Positions 58,811-64,000 of a DNA stretch of 64,000 bases are shown in pieces; positions within the stretch are counted from its first letter, which is position 1, and each line of letters opens with the position of its first letter. The notes below the pieces were generated by a model that saw nothing but the letters and a program-made list of their open reading frames with translations, did no database searches and was not told the DNA's origin. Made by a program: the position numbers and the translations under genes. Origin of the DNA: Lingula anatina. Lineage: Eukaryota; Brachiopoda; Lingulata; Lingulida; Lingulidae. Where the stretch lies: positions 1 to 64,000 of the forward strand of contig NW_019775568.1 of assembly GCF_001039355.2 (NCBI RefSeq), read 5' to 3'.

Positions 58811-61041
58811 CTACCCGAGGATTGCCGAGCAGCGACAGAAGTCCTTCGGGCAGTACCCTGCTGCGCAGTTAGACTGACACCAAGAGTCGTGAGCAGCGCC
58901 GTCCTGCTTGTTAGAGCCGATGTAGACGCAGTTCTTCCCTCCTGACTGCCCGCTACTGGTTTTTGGTGGCTCGGTACGTTTGGGAGGGACGGTGTGGGTG
59001 ACAGGGGCCTCCGTACGAGACGTCACTGGGCCGGTGGTGAAAGGTTTGACGTTAATGGCGCCCTTCCCTAATTGGGAATTTAAAATACAACCAAAATTAA
59101 AGTTTTACTCATAAAAACATGTAACCTGGAAATGTTATTTTTTTAATTGCAATCGTTCTGGCCTTAGGCTGAAAATAGGGTTTCCGTTACACTAAGATGT
59201 AGGGAAAAAAACCGGCTATTTATTCCATCCAACTTTTCGCCAGAAATAAAAGAAACAAAATGGTTATCATAAACGTATTTAAAGAAAGAAAAGGAGAAGT
59301 GCTAGCTGTATTAGTGTACTTGTGCTATTTACCGATAGATACGTCCGCGCAGTTGTAAAACTCCTCCTGAGGTCCGCATCCTAGGCAACCACGGCCGTTA
59401 GCGTCCGTACCCCAGCTGTTACCTAGGTATAAATGAAACTATAAAGAGATGAAGCTCCGGGATAACAAAGATGGGGATATCAAACTTCTAATGGGTTTCA
59501 TAATGTGCTTTCAAATTCAATAATTTCAGAGAAAAATGAAAGTCAGCATAGCTGTATGTAAATGGGAAAAGAGAGAGAAAGAGAGAGAGAAGTTGCTTCC
59601 GCATTTAGGGTTCGCAACAGACCATTGAAGAGGAATAAAATGTGGGACATGTACAAAGAAGAAATGAAAATAGACAGGTGTTAGGGTTCTCACCTGTACG
59701 ATATTTCCACTGCATCACGCACTGGGAGCAGGTGAGACCAGCAGGAAGCTTGTATTTCATTCTGTACGTGGTGGGTCCTTTATCAACCTGGGTGCGAGCA
59801 CCGCTGCCATCCGCTCTCTGGGAACAAGACATGTGACGACATTGGGTTTGTTTCCCAAGCCAATATGGTAAAAGTAACTTTTTTTCTTGTATTCTACTTC
59901 ACACAAAGCTGTGTACAATATTCCCGTTTTTTGTTCTTATCTTTTAACGCGTGGATGCTGTGAGTTTGTTCAGTATATGCGTTTTGTTTCGTAAAAAGAA
60001 TTCAGTTTTTTAATTTTTTTAAAATTATGGTCTAATTTTGAGAAATATGTAACTATTTACTCTGAAATATCTGCTATTTGGTCTCAGTTTTTTATTGTGG
60101 TTATTCTTTTCCTTACTCTTTGTAAAATTTGATAAACTCTTTATATGCTACTCAAAAGAATGCCAAAATTTGATATCTTAACATAAATTCAAACTTTCCT
60201 CTCAGACGATTATGGCGCGTGCAATATGAACATGTGATTGTGTGAAACAAAAGTCTTTCACAAGCAAAAAAAGTCCACATCGGCACTTAATTAAATACCA
60301 GCTAAATCTGTTCAAAAGAACAAGACACCGTGTGATATATGATATAGTTTACCTCCAGCAGGTACCTGTCCAGGCAGGCCTAAGTGGCCGGGATACTGGG
60401 GTTGTTATGAGGACATAACCGGAACTCAAACCAGCCCTTATGCGCAGCCGTCAAATAGACCTCGATGTCGATGACTTGACCGGTTTGATAAGAACGCACG
60501 ATGGTGCCGGTTGCATAGCGACCGCCAGCTTCATGGTCACGTTTTCCGTCGTAGGGGTCGCCACAGATGCCGCATTTCCCACCGTTAGTGTTCCATTGCC
60601 TCTGTGGATAGGATGAATAGCACAAAAAGTGACCATTTTATAAAACGAAAAAACCATTGACTAAAAACTTCTTACCGCAAAATTATTTACCTACCGAATT
60701 TTCACCATATTTAATTGAAATGGGCTGTATCTGCGATAAGGCCTACACTCTGCAGTGGGTAAAAACTAGCGTGCCTCAAAGAAGAGGGGTCGATCTTTAG
60801 ATTCTTTCAAAGCGAAATAAAGAAAACAAACAAGCGAGTTTTTCCGGATGTATCTTTCATATTTAGCAATAGTTACCGAAAATCCCCCACAGTACAGTCC
60901 GTCATCGTCGTAATTGGTCGGAGTGCCGAACCCGAACCGCCACGCGCAGTTTCTAGACGGTGGATTGGTCAGTCGACCGTGACCTTTGACATAGTGGACA
61001 GCCAATAAGCTGACCAACGCGCAACACAGCACGAGCTTCAT
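58811..61041 (-). CDS. AA15-type lytic polysaccharide monooxygenase with in-frame TAG
   Basis: Five exons in phase: 60877-61041, 60353-60601, 59694-59817, 59333-59422, 58811-59067 (295 codons). A 20-residue signal peptide ends just before HGRLTNPPSRNCAWRFGF, so His21 becomes the mature N-terminal His of the copper-binding histidine brace. The second brace His is in TAAHKGWFEFRLCP. Other AA15 marks are NGGKCGICGDPYD, DGSGAR and GNSWGTDANGRGCLGCGPQ. AA15 enzymes oxidatively cleave chitin or cellulose outside the cell. Exon 5 adds a Pro/Thr-rich linker and a Cys-rich tail (WCQSNCAAGYCPKDFCRCS), possibly a carbohydrate-binding module. Codon 60380-60382 is TAG inside PAT-stop-ACLDRYLLE, where Gln would be one transition away. 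All else is intact, so this is a nonsense allele, young pseudogene or base error. The true ATG is 61041. Confidence 0.85.
60380..60382 (-). other. In-frame TAG in LPMO exon 2
   Basis: The stop interrupts a conserved helix whose remaining codons, the donor at 60352 and three further exons stay open and in phase. Truncation here would remove about half of the catalytic domain after the second brace His. Confidence 0.85.
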
Positions 61042-61490
61042 CACTTTTGCGTCAGTTTTGATCGCGCTGAAGACAACATCGATGGGAAAGGTGTCGTCTG
61101 CTTACAGTCACGCGGTGCCTCATGACCCAATTGACCTAGCCTTGAGACCGTCCTCCTACTGAAGTCACGCTTAATGTGTCACCATGAAGTTTTGAAACAG
61201 GGGATCAGAGACCCTTGTCTAAGGCGCCGGGCTTGTCGGTAATTATTTTGCGATTTTGCACAGCGATAGAGATTGACCTATAGGACTGGCGAGTTCTGCG
61301 TATAGGACTTATGGTTCATCTTAAAACCTTGAGAACCTTCACATTTGGGTAGTCTGCAAACTGACTAATGCTTGAAGTATTGATACAGCACATGCTCAAC
61401 TTGGTTTCGTCGTGAACTCGTAGTGCAGCTGCACGTCATATTCAACTTCCCATTTTGTTCATAGCTTTAATCTTATTATTACATATTATT

Positions 61491-61521
<31 letters not shown>

Positions 61522-61826
61522 TTCTGACAATTGTCTAACGTAGACGACAGTTCAAAGTTTTATAATAAATTACCCGCAGTGAAAGTCGAAGACCTAGCTT
61601 CGCCGTACTAAGTTCCAAAGTCAAATGCCACTAACAAATATTTTAAACGCCGCGCACTTTCACTTTTCAATTAAGGCTGTAGCTTTATGTATTGGTAGTA
61701 ATATCATGATTTAGTAATGCGATCTTGCACGTTAAACCATATGTCCTGAAGGGAAAACATTGAAACAATTGCAAAAGTGTATACTGTCGGTTTAGGACAA
61801 ATAATACTAGTACGTGTGTTTGTGCT

Positions 61827-61906
<80 letters not shown>

Positions 61907-62015
61907 TATGCAGGCAGGTATAAGAGATGTAAGCGCAGCTTAGACATAGATTACTGCAACCAATAGCCTGTGTGTGTGTGTGTGTGTGCGTGTGTGTGTG
62001 TGTGGAAGAGCCTAC
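61042..62015. other. Region between the two LPMO first exons
   Basis: Presumed promoter of exon 1 (61041 upward), an ATTT repeat (61490-61521), a (GT)n/(GA)n compound microsatellite (61836-61904) and a further (GT)n (61970-62005) beside the 62016 donor. No LPMO exons 2-5 are found here for the upstream first exon. Confidence 0.6.
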
Positions 62016-62183
62016 CCCCTTTCCGCCGCAGTACAGTCCGTTATCGCTGTAGTTGGGTGGCGTGTTGAAGCCATACCGCCAGGCACTGTTCCTGGCCGGA
62101 GGATCGGACATTCTTCCATGACCTCTGACCTCTTGGACAATCACTATGACAACCAAAACATATATTACGTTCAGCTTCGTCAT
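62016..62183 (-). CDS. Second LPMO first exon (signal peptide and mature N-terminal His)
   Basis: 56 codons: a 21-residue signal peptide (MTKLNVIYVLVVIVIVQEVR plus Gly), then HGRMSDPPARNSAWRYGF and NYSDNGLYCGG, ending in phase 0 at a GTAGGC donor. Length and phase equal exon 1 of the gene at 60877-61041 apart from one codon, so it can splice in frame to exon 2 at 60601. It is either an alternative first exon with its own promoter or the surviving 5' exon of a duplicated gene. Its sequence is closer to the usual AA15 N-terminus (NSAWR) than that of the nearer exon. Confidence 0.7.
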
Positions 62184-62330
62184 GGCGGTGCAAGGTCTAT
62201 GATGTCGATTTCACCGAGTGTGGATCAGGTTTATGATATGTGAGGATTTATGTGGCGTTAGGAGGATGCAGGTTTGTACGTTCCCATCGATAAATGCGTA
62301 GAACAGTATACGAATCATTATCCCCACCCC

Positions 62331-62333
62331 CTC

Positions 62334-62392
<59 letters not shown>
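62331..62392. repeat. (CT)n(CA)n microsatellite
   Basis: Adjacent CT and CA tracts that give rise to Ser/Leu- and His/Thr-repeat ORFs in several frames. Confidence 0.9.
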
Positions 62393-62394
<2 letters not shown>

Positions 62395-63718
62395 TGTTTA
62401 CAGCATTTATGTATTACTACTAACAGAAGATTGGGCGTTGCTACATGTACTTGTACCCTACCATTGTAAACGATCTTTTTAATACGGTGCAACAGTTTTG
62501 AAATCTAGTAAACATTTCTATATTGAATATAAAAGTGCAACAGTTTTTCGATGAAGATTAATCTAAGCAGCGGATTAAGACAGGCATGCACGCTGTATAA
62601 GAGGCACGTGGCAGTTCTCACGCTGGTACACGCGCCACACCCGAGTCACACAGTTAACTGGGATCAACTCTCCGTTTTTAGCGTTCCTCTGTCTACAAAA
62701 GATGATGCGACAGGAAGGGAAGTCGCAGGAATGGAACAACGAGATTGCACTTGATGAACAGGAGTTAGGGTTAGTCGGATGTAACATGGTAAGTTTTAGG
62801 GGTGAATGTCAGCTGTAATGAGGACAGATTACCTACCCAGTGTGACGACGTTATTGGCTTGTCTTCTTTATGTTACGCGAGGTAGCAAATACGACTCGGT
62901 TATAGACTTTCTTATGATTTATTAACTACTTTCCAGTTGTTACATGTGCCGCTTCCTTTATTCCTACTTCTACCTCATGCAATCTCTAGCGGACTTCTTT
63001 TCCCGTTTACATTATGCACAGTTGTATAAATATCATGAGAGCATGTCAATCAACTAAAATTACTCTACAAATTACTCCCCGCTCTTATTCACTGCATGCT
63101 GTCACTTACTAACATCACACCAGTAGCTATCGAACTGTCGTTCCTGCCACACCGGCGCACACTCCACCCAATGAGCTCAGCCATCCGTCACGTTGTGATG
63201 ATCCTCGTTGCTACAGTGTTACAGTGACCAGTTGATGAAAACAATACAGCAGTGAATTATGGGTGTGTGGTAATTCCCCTGTGTGGTAAGAGCCAATACC
63301 CATAGCCACCATTAGTATACGTAGATTAACCCACCTCTGCGGGGGATCTCACTTAGTGCAAAATAAAATGTGAATGAAAGAAAAAATATACCAAATTAAA
63401 ATTAAGGTCTTACACTTTTATGATCCACTCTATTTTTTTTTTTATGTAATTTTGAAATGTCAAAAATTAATGTCAAAATGACCTTGTCAAATACTCATGA
63501 AAATGTGTGTTTTAGCGTACTTCTGAAATACATTGCTACATTTCTAAAGTTGCAGTAAGGTGACAACTGTGAAATTTTGTAATTGGGTACAGAAGGTGCC
63601 AGTTTAAAAAGGAAAGGCAATAAGTGGCCAATCAATGCTTGTGATCAATATTTTGATTGCTTTATGCTTACATGCACTGTTGATTGAAAGAAGAATCTCA
63701 CAATGACTTGAGGTTAAA

Positions 63719-63832
63719 AGATATATTCATGAGCCCCTTCCTAAGACAAGCTAATTATTCATGGTTGAAAAGGCATGAATAAGGTGAGATAAATGTGAAA
63801 ATCAGCTTGTCTGAGGGGTGGGCTTGATATCT
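63719..63832. mobile_element. Palindromic MITE-like element
   Basis: The left arm (AGATAT..GAGCCCCTTCCTAAGACAAGCT) and right arm (AGCTTGTCTGAGGGGTGGGCTT..GATATCT) are inverted, and the centre is itself near-palindromic (ATTCATG/CATGAAT). Total length is about 114 bp. Confidence 0.6.
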
Positions 63833-64000
63833 ACTCGAACTAAACAGGGACATTTTCAGTCCATATGCTAGCAGTCGGTCAAGGGAAACTATGGATGAGC
63901 TATGGAGTTTAAATACAGTTAGTATATTTCAATACTATTCTTATTGCTTAGGATTAATTAAGATAAAATTTAAAATATTCTTCAAATATTTAAAGTTATA

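Larger units (their letters stand above)
62184..64000. other. Right-edge region, no gene seen
   Basis: Contains (CT)n/(CA)n at 62331-62392, a family-B-like arm fragment at about 63313-63362, and a palindromic element at 63719-63832. The remainder is unassigned. Confidence 0.5.

Overview
The window is a piece of an intron-rich, AT-rich metazoan genome. All genes carry many short exons with GT-AG (twice apparently GC-AG) introns, and the DNA between them is full of microsatellites, foldback MITEs and 5'-truncated LINEs. The gene set (a DEG/ENaC channel, a concentrative nucleoside transporter, an AA15-type LPMO, a DUF5054/GH38-like protein) and the repeats suggest a marine lophotrochozoan, most likely a mollusc. 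The species cannot be named from sequence alone. Two assembly gaps (17925-18189 and 41964-42472) and one lone N (30983) are present.

Layout. (1) 795-13277, minus: a 20-exon gene with an N-terminal UBA domain, a coiled coil, a UBX domain with an FPR loop (p97/VCP binding), an SHP-box-like motif and a long run of leucine-rich repeats; it is still open at the left edge. (2) 15265-19657: a small unrecognised membrane protein (minus) and a divergent signal-anchor ORF (plus), repeated as about 1.47 kb on both sides of an N gap. (3) 22210-29937, plus: a complete 14-exon secreted GH38-like/DUF5054 protein, followed at 30984-34085 by a second copy of its last three exons. (4) 35246-41034, plus: an 8-exon F-box protein of unknown target. 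(5) 41552-49079, plus: an SLC28/CNT nucleoside transporter with two candidate alternative first exons. (6) 53387-57571, plus: a 6-exon DEG/ENaC sodium channel subunit. (7) 58811-62183, minus: an AA15-type lytic polysaccharide monooxygenase with two alternative (or duplicated) first exons and one in-frame TAG.

The genes do not form a pathway; this is an ordinary mixed stretch of animal chromosome. Exon coordinates were derived by hand from splice signals and reading phase. Phases agree throughout the main genes, which is the strongest support for the models.

The most unusual pattern is that short tandem duplications repeatedly sit on exon-intron boundaries. Six such arrays occur in genes 1 and 3, duplicating splice donors or acceptors two to five times, and I saw none in the other genes. 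Other points of note are a Gly-Met-Thr sequence at the usual Gly-x-Ser selectivity filter of the channel, a nonsense codon in an otherwise intact LPMO, and related foldback MITEs scattered over the window.
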